From: Bacillota bacterium
Lineage (GTDB): Bacteria > Bacillota > Clostridia > Christensenellales > UMGS416
DNA: 16,569 nucleotides
Direction: 5' to 3'
Assembly (NCBI GenBank): GCA_023398815.1
Contig: JAEWRW010000012.1
Coordinates: 1 to 16,569 of the forward strand
Positions 1 through 7,311 of this stretch are shown here, piece by piece. A program made the position numbers and the translations under genes. The notes under the pieces are model-generated. The model had not been told where the DNA came from. It worked only from the letters and a program-made list of their open reading frames with translations, and searched no databases. The stretch's first letter is position 1; the number at the start of each line of letters is the position of its first letter.

Positions 1-615
1 CATCACGGCCGTTTCGGTGGCCCTCATGCCGGCGATGACTTCCGCGGCCTTGTCGGTGGTGCCGGTGAGCTTGCCCACGGTCTCAATGCTGGTGTAGGCA
101 TCGGCGTAGGACGTGCCCTCGGTGCAGGCAACGGTCAGTCCCAGTGCCTTCAGCTGGTCAATGGTCTCCTGCTGCAGGGTATTACCGGCCAAAATGAGGT
201 CGGGTTTCAAAGCGGCAATCTTCTCCAAGTTCGGCCCATTGAAGTCGCCGACCTCGGCCACAGCCTTGGCCTCCGCCGGGTAGTCGGAGAAAGCGTCCCT
301 GCCCACCAGCTTGTCGCCCAAGCCCAGGGCATAGACGATTTCGGTGTTGGAGGGTGCCAGTGACACGATGCTGTCGGGGGTCTTGGCCATCGTCACCTCG
401 TTGCCCAAAAGGTCGGTCGCGGTGACCGGCTGGGCTGCGGCGGTGGTAGCAGCGGCGGACGTTTGTGCCGCGGTCGTCGCAGCGGCGGTGGTGGCAGCCG
501 CTGTGGTGGCCTCAGCGGTGGCGGCGGCAGTGGTGGCGGCTGGCGCAGCCGTGCAGCCGGCCAGCAGGGCCAGGGCCAGCAGGGCCGTCAATAACAGTGC
601 GGATGTTCTCTTCAT
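1..615 (-). CDS. Cobalamin-type ABC transporter substrate-binding lipoprotein (5' part, truncated by window)
   Basis: The reading frame has 205 codons and runs off the left window edge without a stop, so the C-terminus is missing. It starts MKRTSALLL and has a hydrophobic signal with lipobox LAGC (Cys21), so it should be a lipid-anchored surface protein. Residues about 22-65 form a low-complexity Ala/Thr linker. After it comes a BtuF/FhuD-like fold: VTATDLLGNEVTMAKTPDSI, then IVSLAPSNTEIVYALGLGDK, GDFNGPNLEKIAALKPDLIL and a following helix-rich segment. These are family hallmarks of periplasmic-binding-protein-type metal-chelate receptors. The start at 615 is set by AGGAGG at 623-628, seven bases upstream. 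The cobalamin riboswitch in the leader points to a corrinoid substrate rather than a siderophore. Permease and ATPase genes would be expected further left, outside the window. Substrate is inferred from the riboswitch; the family assignment is firm. Confidence 0.88.
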   Translation of the reverse strand, partial: MKRTSALLLTALLALALLAGCTAAPAATTAAATAEATTAAATTAAATTAAQTSAAATTAAAQPVTATDLLGNEVTMAKTPDSIVSLAPSNTEIVYALGLGDKLVGRDAFSDYPAEAKAVAEVGDFNGPNLEKIAALKPDLILAGNTLQQETIDQLKALGLTVACTEGTSYADAYTSIETVGKLTGTTDKAAEVIAGMRATETAVM

Positions 616-629
616 TGGTTTTCCTCCTC

Positions 630-666
630 AAAAAAGAAAATGCGCCATTCCTTCTGGAAGAGCGCA
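630..666 (-). terminator. Rho-independent terminator/attenuator in the riboswitch leader
   Basis: On the minus strand TGCGC pairs with GCGCA (641-645 with 662-666) and inner TTCC pairs with GGAA around an AGAA loop. TTTTCTTTTTT (630-640) follows. The U-tract ends just before the Shine-Dalgarno AGGAGG. An additional CAGGCC/GGCCTG hairpin lies just upstream (673-689). Placement between B12 aptamer and gene indicates ligand-controlled transcription termination (inference). Confidence 0.7.
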
Positions 667-723
667 GCAGAACAGGCCGAAAAGGCCTGAAAGGCGTCTG
701 GCTTCCCACCGAAGCTTGCCAAA

Positions 724-883
724 CCACAGCAGGCAGGTCTCCTGGCTTGGGTCTCCTCCTCCCCCGGCCCTTCCCGTTTTCACAGTGGCTTACCGGGTTT
801 GTCCTCCCTCACAGTAGCGGGGGCTGCGGCGGTGTTGCACCGCCTTCCCTTTTGAACCCGGCACAAACCGGGTACCTGCGTGG
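724..883 (-). promoter_or_regulatory. Cobalamin (B12) riboswitch aptamer
   Basis: On the minus strand the leader holds the classic cobalamin aptamer blocks in order. GGTGCAACACCGCCGCAGCC leads into GCAGCCCCCGCTACTGTGA (809-827), then GCCACTG, GGGAAGG, and the B12 box AGCCAGGAGACCTGCC (732-747). A P1 stem can be drawn between CCACGCAG (876-883) and CTGCTGTGG (724-732). It sits about 110 nt upstream of the binding-protein start with an intrinsic terminator between them, as in known B12-repressed uptake operons. The exact 5' limit is approximate. Confidence 0.95.
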
Positions 884-903
884 CACTCTATTTCATTTGA
901 TCC

Positions 904-933
904 ATTGTAGCACAGCGCAACCGGCGTTGTACA
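904..933 (-). promoter_or_regulatory. Candidate sigma-A promoter for the B12 riboswitch transcript
   Basis: On the minus strand a -10 TACAAT (904-909) lies about 20 nt upstream of the riboswitch aptamer. A weak -35 TGTACA (928-933) is 18 bp further upstream. The -10 is good and the -35 poor. The position between the VanW-gene stop (938) and the aptamer supports it. Confidence 0.5.
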
Positions 934-937
934 GCCC

Positions 938-2521
938 TCAGCCGGCCGGCTCCTCGGTGGTGGGGGTGGGGGTTGGGGATTCGGTTTCCGGGGTTGGGGT
1001 GGCGGTGGCAGGCGGCGGGGTGGTCGGCGTGGGGGTGGGCCGCGGGTCCTTGCCCGTCACCGTGAGCCCCACGATGGCCCTGAAGTTGTCGGTGTACAGC
1101 TTCTTGCGGTCAATCTCCTTGCCATCCTTGTCCTTATAGACGAGGTAGGCTTCCACCGTGCGGGCGGGGTAGGAGTCGCGGATCTTGTAGGTCTCGTCGT
1201 CGTACTTCACAAAGTCGGAATAGTCGCCGGTCTCGTCCACCATGGTTTCCGGTTCGGGCATCTCGCCCTCGTTCACCAGCACACTCTCCCGCTCGATGGT
1301 CATGCCGTCCGCCAGCGGCGCACCCAGGAAGATGACATAGGCGCGGGAACCGCTGACGAAGGCCTTGATGTACACCGGGGTATCGGCGGTGTTCTTGAAC
1401 TTGAGGTCGCTGGTGGGGTAGTTGACCATGGCATCAAACCCGAAGCGCACATAGGTGGACGGGAACGAGTGGTGGGCGCGGTCGGTGATGTCCATATTGG
1501 CCATGAGCGCCGCGTTGTAGAGCGTGGTGGAAGCCTGGCAAACGCCGCCGCCCCAGTCGTCCACCAGCGTCTTGTCTGGGCCGATGACATGGGCCTGCAG
1601 GTAGCCGTTCTTCTTGCTGCGGGCACCGGTGGTGTCGTTGAAGGAAAATTCCTCCCCCGGCGAAAGCACGGTGCCGTTGACCTTGGACAGGGCCAGTGAG
1701 ATATTGTGCTTGCGTTCGGAAGCCCCGCCGATCTTGGTGTCAAACTCGGTGATCTGCTTGATGTTGGAGAGCGTCTCCTTGGTGTACTTGGGCACGTATT
1801 CGTGCACGATCAGCTGCTGTTCGGAGGTAAAGTCCGCCTGCAGCTCCTCGGTGATCTTCTCCATCATCGCGTCCACATCCACCGTCAAGCCCTTGGATCC
1901 TTCTGTGATGGTGAACATCGACTTGATATCCGATTTGCTCAGTTCCTTCTTGTAGAGTTGCTTGTCATTAGGTTCGGGGTTGAATTTTACGGTAGCGTCC
2001 TTGCCAGTCAGGTTCACTTCCTCAGCGATGGCCTGAAGCTGCGCTTCAATCTTGTCCGGGTCGAGTTTCAGACTTACGGTGGCGTCGTAGCCCTCGCTGC
2101 GGATCTTGGCGGCTTCGGCTCGCCGGTCGCTGAACTCCCCCGTTCGGGCCAGCTTGGCGATCTCGTCCACCACGTCGTCCACGTTGTCCTCGGCCCCCAG
2201 TTGCTGGCCGTTGAACTCCCAGGTCTTGCCATCGTAGTCGATCTTCACTGAGATTTTGGCAATCTTCTCGTCGTACTCGGCGCGCAGGTCGCTGCGCAGC
2301 TCTTCGGGTGCGATGCCATCCGCGCTCTTACCGTTGACGGTGACGCCAGCGGTGATGCGGTCAGCATAGTAGGTGCGCGACCAAAGGTAGGCCGAAATGC
2401 CAGCCACCAGGGCCAGCACCAACACCACCAGCACCGCCAGACCGGCGGCGCGGTTGCCGTGCTTCTTGCGGTAGACCGGCCGCTTGACCGGGTAACGTTT
2501 GTTGCCAATTCTCGTGCTCAT
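938..2521 (-). CDS. VanW-family membrane-anchored protein with G5-like domain
   Basis: The protein has 527 residues and starts MSTRIGNKRYP. Residues about 1-24 are a basic cytoplasmic segment, 25-47 one transmembrane helix, and about 60-250 an extracytoplasmic region resembling the peptidoglycan-binding-like domain of YoaR/VanW proteins. The VanW domain is about 257-400, with SPGEEFSFND and DDWGGGVCQASTTLYNAAL. A G5-like domain is about 410-488, and a Pro/Thr-rich tail runs 492-527. The start at 2521 is preferred over upstream in-frame codons because those lie inside the PHP gene. ATG here overlaps the PHP stop as ATGA, with a G-rich ribosome site, so it is translationally coupled. VanW proteins occur in some vancomycin-resistance clusters, but their reaction is unknown. 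A cell-wall role is inferred; no other van gene is seen. Confidence 0.9.
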   Translation of the reverse strand: MSTRIGNKRYPVKRPVYRKKHGNRAAGLAVLVVLVLALVAGISAYLWSRTYYADRITAGVTVNGKSADGIAPEELRSDLRAEYDEKIAKISVKIDYDGKTWEFNGQQLGAEDNVDDVVDEIAKLARTGEFSDRRAEAAKIRSEGYDATVSLKLDPDKIEAQLQAIAEEVNLTGKDATVKFNPEPNDKQLYKKELSKSDIKSMFTITEGSKGLTVDVDAMMEKITEELQADFTSEQQLIVHEYVPKYTKETLSNIKQITEFDTKIGGASERKHNISLALSKVNGTVLSPGEEFSFNDTTGARSKKNGYLQAHVIGPDKTLVDDWGGGVCQASTTLYNAALMANMDITDRAHHSFPSTYVRFGFDAMVNYPTSDLKFKNTADTPVYIKAFVSGSRAYVIFLGAPLADGMTIERESVLVNEGEMPEPETMVDETGDYSDFVKYDDETYKIRDSYPARTVEAYLVYKDKDGKEIDRKKLYTDNFRAIVGLTVTGKDPRPTPTPTTPPPATATPTPETESPTPTPTTEEPAG

Positions 2522-3366
2522 TGCAAATCCCCCCCTCGCTCCAGGAGCGAGGCAATCCATTGATAGGTGCGCTCCGGCAGGGCAAAATCCCCAAACCGGG
2601 CAGCCAGCCCGGCCCCCTGGCCGTGCCAGTCGCTGCCGTAGGTGCACACCAGTTTCCTCTCTTGGGCCAGTGCGGCGAAGTAGTGCACCTCGTCGGCACT
2701 GTGGCTGGGGTAGTACACCTCCAGCCCCGCCAGGCCCAGGGCCGCAAGCTCCCCCACGAGGGTGCGCAGCTCCCACTGCCCCAGGCCGATGCGGCCCGGG
2801 TGGGCCAACACGGCCTGTCCGCCGCAGGCGGCGATGGCCGCCAGCAGCTCCTGTGCGGTGAACTTCCGCCGGGGCACGTAGGCCGCGGCCCCGTGCATCA
2901 GGTACCGCTCAAAGGCCTCCTTGGGCGTAGCCACCGCGCCCAGTGCCAGGAGCCCCCGGGCCATGTGCATGCGTCCATAGGTGCCGGGCACGGCATCGGG
3001 CAGGTGCCCCGCCGGCAGTGCCAGCCCCAGTTCTGTGAGGCGCCCCAGCATTCCCTCGTTGCGCTCCACCCGGCGCTGCTGCTGCTCAGCGATGAACGCC
3101 GCCCACCCCGTACTGTGGGTATCGAGCCCGTAGCCCAGGATGTGCAGCTCGCCCTCAAACTGGGCCGAAAACTCCGCCCCGGGGATGACCGGCAGCCCCA
3201 GCCGCCGCCCCGCATCCATCGCGCGCTCCACACCCCCGGCCGTGTCGTGGTCAGTGATGGCCAAGCACCACAGCCCGGCGTCAGCTGCCCGGGCCACGAC
3301 CTCCTCCGGCTCCAACGTACCGTCGGAGGCGGCGGTGTGCACGTGCAGGTCAAAGCGACGTTTCAT
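2518..3366 (-). CDS. PHP-domain metal-dependent phosphoesterase (YciV/TrpH-like)
   Basis: A complete 282-residue protein of typical length for the family. PHP metal-site motifs are present in order: DLHVH (H8, H10), D15 in ASDG, TDHD (H40, D41), E65, H75, H134, AHPGR (H189) and GSDWHG (D246, H248). Characterised relatives hydrolyse 3',5'-nucleotide bisphosphates or trim 5' ends of RNA with bound Mn2+. The exact substrate here is not decided by sequence. The start codon overlaps the stop of the preceding aminotransferase gene (ATGA at 3363-3366) and its own stop overlaps the VanW gene start (2518-2521). It is thus the middle gene of a tightly coupled operon. Cytoplasmic: no signal or membrane segment is visible. 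Confidence 0.92.
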   Translation of the reverse strand: MKRRFDLHVHTAASDGTLEPEEVVARAADAGLWCLAITDHDTAGGVERAMDAGRRLGLPVIPGAEFSAQFEGELHILGYGLDTHSTGWAAFIAEQQQRRVERNEGMLGRLTELGLALPAGHLPDAVPGTYGRMHMARGLLALGAVATPKEAFERYLMHGAAAYVPRRKFTAQELLAAIAACGGQAVLAHPGRIGLGQWELRTLVGELAALGLAGLEVYYPSHSADEVHYFAALAQERKLVCTYGSDWHGQGAGLAARFGDFALPERTYQWIASLLERGGDLQ

Positions 3367-4532
3367 GACCGCAGAATCCCACAGGCCGCTACCCGGCGCA
3401 CCGCCTCCACCAACCGGTTCTCGGGCTGCACCAGCGCCATGCGCACAAAGCCCGCGCCGCCGGGGCCGAAGCTGTCACCGGGGGTGACGAGCACGCCCGA
3501 GCGCTCCACCAGGTCGCGCACGAAGTCCATCGTGGTGTCATACCGCCCGGGCACAGGGGCCCACACAAACATGGTAGCAGCGGGTTTGTCCATCGTCCAG
3601 CCAGCGGCCTTGAGGCCATCACACAGCAGGTCGCGCCGGTGCTGATATGCCTGCCGCACCCGGTCCACACCGTCCTGCGGGCCGGTGAGCGCCGCGATGG
3701 CGCCCCGCTGCACCGGCAGGAACGCGCCGTAGTCGAGGTGGCTCTTGAGGGTGGCAATGCGGTCAACAAGCTCCCGATTGCCCAGCGCAAAGCCCATGCG
3801 CGCCCCGGCGAAGCCGTAGGTCTTGGAGAGAGAGTTGAACTCCACCCCCACCTCCCGCGCGCCAGGTGCCTGCAGGAAGCTGCCCGCGCGGCGGCCATCG
3901 AAGACGAGCTCGCAATAGGCGTTGTCGTGCAGCACCGCCACATCATACTGGCGGGCAAAGGACACGAGGTCGCGATAGAAGCTCTCTGGCGCCAGGGCCG
4001 TCGTGGGGTTGTTGGGGTAGCTTGCAATGAGCAGCTTCGCCTTGCGCGCCACGTCCTCGGGGATGTCCCTGAGGTCCATGACATAGCCGTTCTCCCGCCG
4101 TTGGGGCACCAGGTGCAGCGCGCCGTCAGCTACCTCGGAGCCGGTGTGGAACACCGGATACCCCGGGTCGGGCGCCAGCACGACATCGCCGGGGTCGACC
4201 AGGCAGAGGCTGATGTGGCCCAGGCCCTCCTGCGAGCCCAGCAGCGACGTGATCTCCTCAGGTGCCAGCGTGACGCCAAAGCGGCGTTCATACCACTGTG
4301 CGGCGGCCGTCTTCAACTCCGGCAGGTCGCTGATGGTATAGCGAAAGGCCCCCGGTTCCTGGAGGGCCCGCGTCATTTCTTCCACCACATGGGGGGCGGG
4401 GCCGTTGTCTGGCGAACCAACCGACAGGTCAATGACATCGGCACCGCGGGCGGCAAGGTCGCGCTTGATCTGCAGCAGCATGGCAAACAAACCAGGAGCG
4501 GACAGCCTCTCCATGCGTTTTGAGCAATGCAT
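3363..4532 (-). CDS. PLP-dependent class I/II aminotransferase (AspC/AlaC/DapL-like)
   Basis: 389 residues from the preferred start MHCSKRMERL. Fold-type I landmarks are visible: VGSPD (38-42), PNNPTTA with N175, D203/Y206 in LHDNAY, and the Schiff-base lysine K237 in NSLSKTYGFAGARMGF. It transfers an amino group between an amino acid and a 2-oxo acid. Aspartate, alanine or LL-diaminopimelate are all possible and sequence alone does not separate them. An in-frame ATG at 4550 would start almost at the predicted transcription start. ATG 4532 instead has a GAGGTG site six bases upstream, so I chose it. First gene of an operon with the PHP and VanW genes, to which it is joined by an ATGA overlap. 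Confidence 0.9.
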   Translation of the reverse strand: MHCSKRMERLSAPGLFAMLLQIKRDLAARGADVIDLSVGSPDNGPAPHVVEEMTRALQEPGAFRYTISDLPELKTAAAQWYERRFGVTLAPEEITSLLGSQEGLGHISLCLVDPGDVVLAPDPGYPVFHTGSEVADGALHLVPQRRENGYVMDLRDIPEDVARKAKLLIASYPNNPTTALAPESFYRDLVSFARQYDVAVLHDNAYCELVFDGRRAGSFLQAPGAREVGVEFNSLSKTYGFAGARMGFALGNRELVDRIATLKSHLDYGAFLPVQRGAIAALTGPQDGVDRVRQAYQHRRDLLCDGLKAAGWTMDKPAATMFVWAPVPGRYDTTMDFVRDLVERSGVLVTPGDSFGPGGAGFVRMALVQPENRLVEAVRRVAACGILRS

Positions 4533-4560
4533 GTTCAACACCTCATCCATTCAGGGTAGC

Positions 4561-4589
4561 ATTATACCATAGATGGATGGGTTTTTACA
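4561..4589 (-). promoter_or_regulatory. Extended -10 promoter for the aminotransferase-PHP-VanW operon
   Basis: The minus strand reads TGGTATAAT, a consensus -10 (4561-4566) with an extended TGn motif. A weak -35 TGTAAA (4584-4589) lies 17 bp upstream. The transcript would start near 4554, which argues for the ATG at 4532 as start of the first gene. Just upstream the octamer GGGGGAAC occurs twice on the plus strand (near 4597 and 4619), of unknown meaning. Confidence 0.75.
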
Positions 4590-4627
4590 CGTACCGGGGG
4601 AACTTGTTACACAAAATGGGGGAACGA

Positions 4628-4921
4628 TTACTCATATCCGGTTTCGTCAAAAATCTCCAGCCGGTCGTCGGCACGCAGCAGGGCGAGGGCCATTTCCACC
4701 TCTGCCTGGGCGCGGGCGGCGCTGTTTGAGACCGCCGACACCGCCAGCACCGCGCGGTTGACCGCAGGCTCGCCGCCGTCAAGGTCGCTGGCTGACACAT
4801 TGCACCGCTGGCGCATGCGCGTGAGGACGCTGCGCACCACCGCCCGCCGTTCTTTGAGCGTCGTCACACCGGGGAGGCGTGCCTCCACCCGCACGGCCCA
4901 GAAGTACGGTTCAGCGTCCAT
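4628..4921 (-). CDS. DUF503 / YlxP-like small protein
   Basis: 97 residues, close to the family's usual length. The pattern VRVEARLPGVTTLKERRAVV, then LTRMRQRCNVSASDLD, and NRAVLAVSAVSN matches DUF503. Members are small alpha/beta proteins, often encoded near translation factors; B. subtilis YlxP sits in the nusA-infB-rbfA cluster. The biochemical role is unsettled, with a link to ribosome assembly suggested by context only. Its ATG lies inside the end of thrC (11-bp overlap, 4911-4921) with no good Shine-Dalgarno. Translation is therefore probably coupled to thrC. No obvious terminator follows before the next promoter. Confidence 0.85.
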   Translation of the reverse strand: MDAEPYFWAVRVEARLPGVTTLKERRAVVRSVLTRMRQRCNVSASDLDGGEPAVNRAVLAVSAVSNSAARAQAEVEMALALLRADDRLEIFDETGYE

Positions 4922-6407
4922 CGCCGGTGCGCAGGGCCGTCAGCAGGGCATCCCCCATCTCCTGGCGGTCGCAGACGCGGTCGTGGCGCTCGGGCAGCGT
5001 CCACAGCTCCCCAATGGGGCGCGGCGCGGCGATGCCGGTCAGCGCTTCCAGCCGCTCGCAATCCTCCCGGCCTCCGGCGCGCTCCGTGGTCTCCCCCTCC
5101 AGGGCGTTGAGCACGTCGCCGGCAAACTTGTAGGGGTTGGCGGTGGAGACGACAACCGTGGGCCGTTCGCCTCCCAGCCGTTCCATCACGCTCCATGCCA
5201 CGGCGGTGTGTGGGTCCAGCAGCACGCGGTGCTGCTGCCAGACGCGCGCGATGGCCTGGGCGGTCTCCTCATCGTCGGCACAGTCAGCGCAGAACAACCC
5301 CTCCATGGCGGCGCGCAGGCCTTCGTCCACGATGTAGACACCGTCCTGACGCAGGGTCTCCATAAGCGTGGCCACCGCCGCCCCCTCCCGGCCCGAAAGC
5401 TCGTAGAGCAGCCGCTCCAGGTTGCTGGAGACGAGGATATCCATCGACGGGCTGATCGTTTTGTAGAACGGGCGGCGCATGTCATACACGCCGCTGCCAA
5501 AGAAGTCTGTCAGCACCCGGTTGCGGTTGCTGGCACACACCAAGCGGCCAATGGGCACGCCCATCTGCCGGGCGTACCAGCCGGCCAGGATGTTGCCAAA
5601 GTTGCCGGTGGGCACCACGAAATCCACCGCCCCACCTGCTCCCACCTGCCCGGCGTTGTAAAGTTCGCACCAGGCTGAGACGTAGTACACGATCTGCGGG
5701 GCCAACCGGCCCCAGTTGATGGAGTTGGCCGACGAGAGCGCCCAGCCTTCCTCCGCCAGCGTGCGGTTGTAGGCTTCATCGCCAAAAATGGCCTTGACGC
5801 CGGTCTGGGCGTCGTCAAAATTGCCCCGCACGGCGATGACCGACACGTTGCCGCCCCGCTGGGTGGCCATCTGCAGGCGCTGCACGCCGCTGACGCCCCC
5901 GTCGGGGTAGAACACTGCGCAGTGGGTGTCCGGCACATCGGCGAAACCCTCCAGCGCGGCCTTGCCCGTGTCGCCGGAGGTCGCCGCCAGAATGAGCGTG
6001 CGGCCGCTGACGCCGAGCTTGCGCCGGGCAGTCACCATGGCACGAGGCAGGAACTGCAACGCCATGTCCTTGAAGGCGCAGGTGGGCCCATGCCACAGCT
6101 CCAGCATGTGGATGGGGCCTACCTGTCGCACCGGCGCGGGGTTGGGGCCGTCAAAGCGGCTGCCCGCCCCCCAGGCGCCCTGGATGCAAGTCTCCAGCTC
6201 CTCGGCGGTGAAGTCGTCAAAGTACCGCGCCAGCACGGCCCGGGCCCGCCCCACATAGGGCAACCCGGCAAGCTCAATGAGCTCGCCGGGTGCAAAGACC
6301 GGGATCGTCCCGGGCACATACAGGCCGCCGTCCGGCGCCAAGCCCCGCACCACGGCCTCACTGGCCGACACGGCAGGGGCTTGACCCCGCGTACTGCGAT
6401 AGATCAT
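4911..6407 (-). CDS. thrC: Threonine synthase
   Basis: 498 residues, full length. It converts O-phosphohomoserine to threonine with PLP in the last step of threonine synthesis (cytoplasm). Family marks: N-terminal YRSTRGQ and GLAPDGGLYVP, the PLP lysine K113 in HGPTCAFKDMALQ, phosphate-binding ATSGDTGKAAL (142-152), then NSINWGRLAPQ and PTGNFGNILAG. AGGAGG stands 11 bases before the ATG at 6407, which is rather far but the only good site. It follows the P-loop gene by 22 bp and overlaps the DUF503 gene, so all three are likely one transcript from the promoter at 6874-6902. No other threonine-pathway gene is present. No T-box or other amino-acid leader is seen upstream. Confidence 0.97.
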   Translation of the reverse strand: MIYRSTRGQAPAVSASEAVVRGLAPDGGLYVPGTIPVFAPGELIELAGLPYVGRARAVLARYFDDFTAEELETCIQGAWGAGSRFDGPNPAPVRQVGPIHMLELWHGPTCAFKDMALQFLPRAMVTARRKLGVSGRTLILAATSGDTGKAALEGFADVPDTHCAVFYPDGGVSGVQRLQMATQRGGNVSVIAVRGNFDDAQTGVKAIFGDEAYNRTLAEEGWALSSANSINWGRLAPQIVYYVSAWCELYNAGQVGAGGAVDFVVPTGNFGNILAGWYARQMGVPIGRLVCASNRNRVLTDFFGSGVYDMRRPFYKTISPSMDILVSSNLERLLYELSGREGAAVATLMETLRQDGVYIVDEGLRAAMEGLFCADCADDEETAQAIARVWQQHRVLLDPHTAVAWSVMERLGGERPTVVVSTANPYKFAGDVLNALEGETTERAGGREDCERLEALTGIAAPRPIGELWTLPERHDRVCDRQEMGDALLTALRTGDGR

Positions 6408-6429
6408 GAAAACTGTGTCCTCCTAAAGA

Positions 6430-6846
6430 CTAAGCGAGCAGATAGGGCCGCAGGAAATCGGGCGTCTGCTCGGGCTCCCCGCTGACGCACAAAGTCAGTG
6501 TGATGTTGTGGCGGCCGCTGATGTCCTCCATGGCGGCAAACAGGCCCTGGAGCTCCTTGGCGTCCTTGAGCCCCACAAGATCGGGCAGGCCGTCCATATA
6601 GATCTGTTCCACGTCGTAGTTGGTGGCAAGGATACCACTCAAGAACCCCACGAACTGATCGGGGTTGATCACCTTGAATTCGCCTGAATTGATGTAACGG
6701 ATGCTGTGATTCAAATCCAAAAGGCAGCGGCTGTCGTCGTCGATGAACACAATGTCACCTTTGACCTGAGAAAGTGCGGAATTTGCCAGTTCGATCATGC
6801 GCTTCGTCTTGCCAAGTCCCCGTCGTCCATACATGACCTGTATCAT
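6430..6846 (-). CDS. Small P-loop ATP-binding protein of unknown role
   Basis: 138 residues from the preferred start MIQVMYGRRGLGKTKRM. Residues about 7-14 (GRRGLGKT) form a Walker A motif at the extreme N-terminus. IVFIDDD about 20 residues later resembles a sheet strand ending in acidic residues, and the later QIYMDGL is a possible Walker B. Similar short Clostridial proteins are often auto-annotated as PilT-like, but no type IV pilus gene or PilT motif set is visible here and I do not accept that function. The reading frame extends upstream to 6996, but the promoter -10 at 6874 lies within that extension. AAGGGGTG precedes ATG 6846, fixing the start. First gene of the thrC operon. Confidence 0.75.
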   Translation of the reverse strand: MIQVMYGRRGLGKTKRMIELANSALSQVKGDIVFIDDDSRCLLDLNHSIRYINSGEFKVINPDQFVGFLSGILATNYDVEQIYMDGLPDLVGLKDAKELQGLFAAMEDISGRHNITLTLCVSGEPEQTPDFLRPYLLA

Positions 6847-6873
6847 TGGCACCACCCCTTTGCCGTTTTGTTC

Positions 6874-6902
6874 ATTATAGCGCAATGGGGCAAGGAAGGA
6901 AA
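6874..6902 (-). promoter_or_regulatory. Promoter for the P-loop/thrC/DUF503 operon
   Basis: Minus strand -10 TATAAT (6874-6879) is a perfect consensus. The -35 TTTCCT (6897-6902), 17 bp upstream, is weak. It lies 28 bp upstream of the chosen ATG at 6846. Confidence 0.65.
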
Positions 6903-6950
6903 GAGGGCACCTTACGCATGTGATGGTTGCCCTTGCACCGACACACGTAC

Positions 6951-6981
6951 CAAAAAACCGCCCGGCGATATGCTGGCGGTT
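6951..6981 (-). terminator. Intrinsic terminator, minus strand
   Basis: On the minus strand AACCGCC (6975-6981) pairs with GGCGGTT (6957-6963), followed by a run of six T (6952-6957). It lies upstream of the thrC operon promoter and would stop transcripts arriving from the hemerythrin gene at 7312-7707 through repeat copy A. It shares the 11-mer AACCGCCCGGC with the terminator at 7248-7277. Confidence 0.6.
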
Positions 6982-6996
6982 CAGAGTATTTATCAA

Positions 6997-7196
6997 CCCC
7001 TAGAACGAGCAAAGAAGAAGAACCTCCCGATTCATTCGGCGGGAGAAAAGACAGGGTGAGTGCGAGCAGAAGAGAAACCCCGCCCGAAGGCGCAACGTCT
7101 CCTTAGAAACCCGCATGAGAGCTGCAATGGGTTATCGGTCGGCGACATGTGCGGCGACCGATCTGGCCATAATGAGAACAAGCTGTTTATATCGCG
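6997..7196 (+). repeat. Copy A of a ~200-nt structured non-coding element
   Basis: This stretch aligns by eye, with roughly 80-85% identity over the core and only short gaps, to the reverse complement of 9006-9210. No coding frame is convincing. Local stem-loops are conserved in both copies: CTCCCG/CGGGAG (7024-7045), CGCC-CGAA-GGCG (7081-7092) and ATCGGTCG/CGACCGAT (7134-7162). Single-stranded blocks CGAGCAGAAGAGAAA, GCGCAACGT, GCATGAGAGCTGCA and GAGAACAAGCTGT are almost invariant. A strong hairpin terminator follows at 7248, consistent with a plus-strand RNA. On the minus strand, however, one loop becomes a C(UUCG)G tetraloop, so orientation is open. I do not recognise the family with certainty. 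Confidence 0.8.
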
Positions 7197-7247
7197 TCTG
7201 CCGCTATGGCGACAGACGCGATAGGCTGCCGACTATGGCGACAGCCT
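7191..7247. repeat. Two tandem stem-loops with a shared CTATGGCGACAG core
   Basis: Hairpin 1 (7191-7222) pairs ATCGCGTCTG with CAGACGCGAT around an inner CGC-TATG-GCG. Hairpin 2 (7223-7247) pairs AGGCTG with CAGCCT. Both carry CTGCCG(A)CTATGGCGACAG, and a third version, CTGCCGCTGTGGCGACAG, lies at 8987-9004 on the same strand. In each inner stem a C/A mismatch on the plus strand becomes a G-U pair on the minus strand. That favours a minus-strand RNA for this part. Confidence 0.7.
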
Positions 7248-7277
7248 AAACCGCCCGGCTGCGTGCCGGGCGGTTTT
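7248..7277 (+). terminator. Strong hairpin terminator, possibly bidirectional
   Basis: AAACCGCCCGGC (7248-7259) is perfectly complementary to GCCGGGCGGTTT (7265-7276) with a five-base loop, a 12-bp stem followed by TTTTCTG. On the plus strand it closes the copy A element. On the minus strand it lies 35 bp beyond the hemerythrin stop (7312) and could also end that transcript, though with only three T. Confidence 0.75.
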
Positions 7278-7311
7278 CTGCCTGGGAAGAGGGCGGAACG
7301 CAAGGCTCCGT

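Noticed and set aside
465..1139. 224-codon plus-strand frame
   Set aside because: It runs antisense through the binding protein, the B12 riboswitch and the VanW C-terminus; the riboswitch on the other strand is decisive.
938..2521. Vancomycin-resistance cluster
   Set aside because: Only a VanW-domain protein is present. No vanH, ligase, vanX or two-component system gene is in the window, and VanW-family proteins are widespread in Clostridia without resistance.
2522..2776. N-terminal extension of the VanW protein
   Set aside because: The extension lies inside the PHP gene and is Gly/Pro/Ala-rich. The ATGA-coupled start at 2521 gives the expected basic N-terminus and membrane helix.
2521..3645. 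374-codon plus-strand frame
   Set aside because: Antisense shadow of the PHP and aminotransferase genes; the composition is His/Gln/Arg-rich and no motif is present.
6847..6996. N-terminal extension of the small P-loop protein
   Set aside because: It would place a consensus -10 TATAAT inside the coding region, while a good ribosome site precedes ATG 6846.
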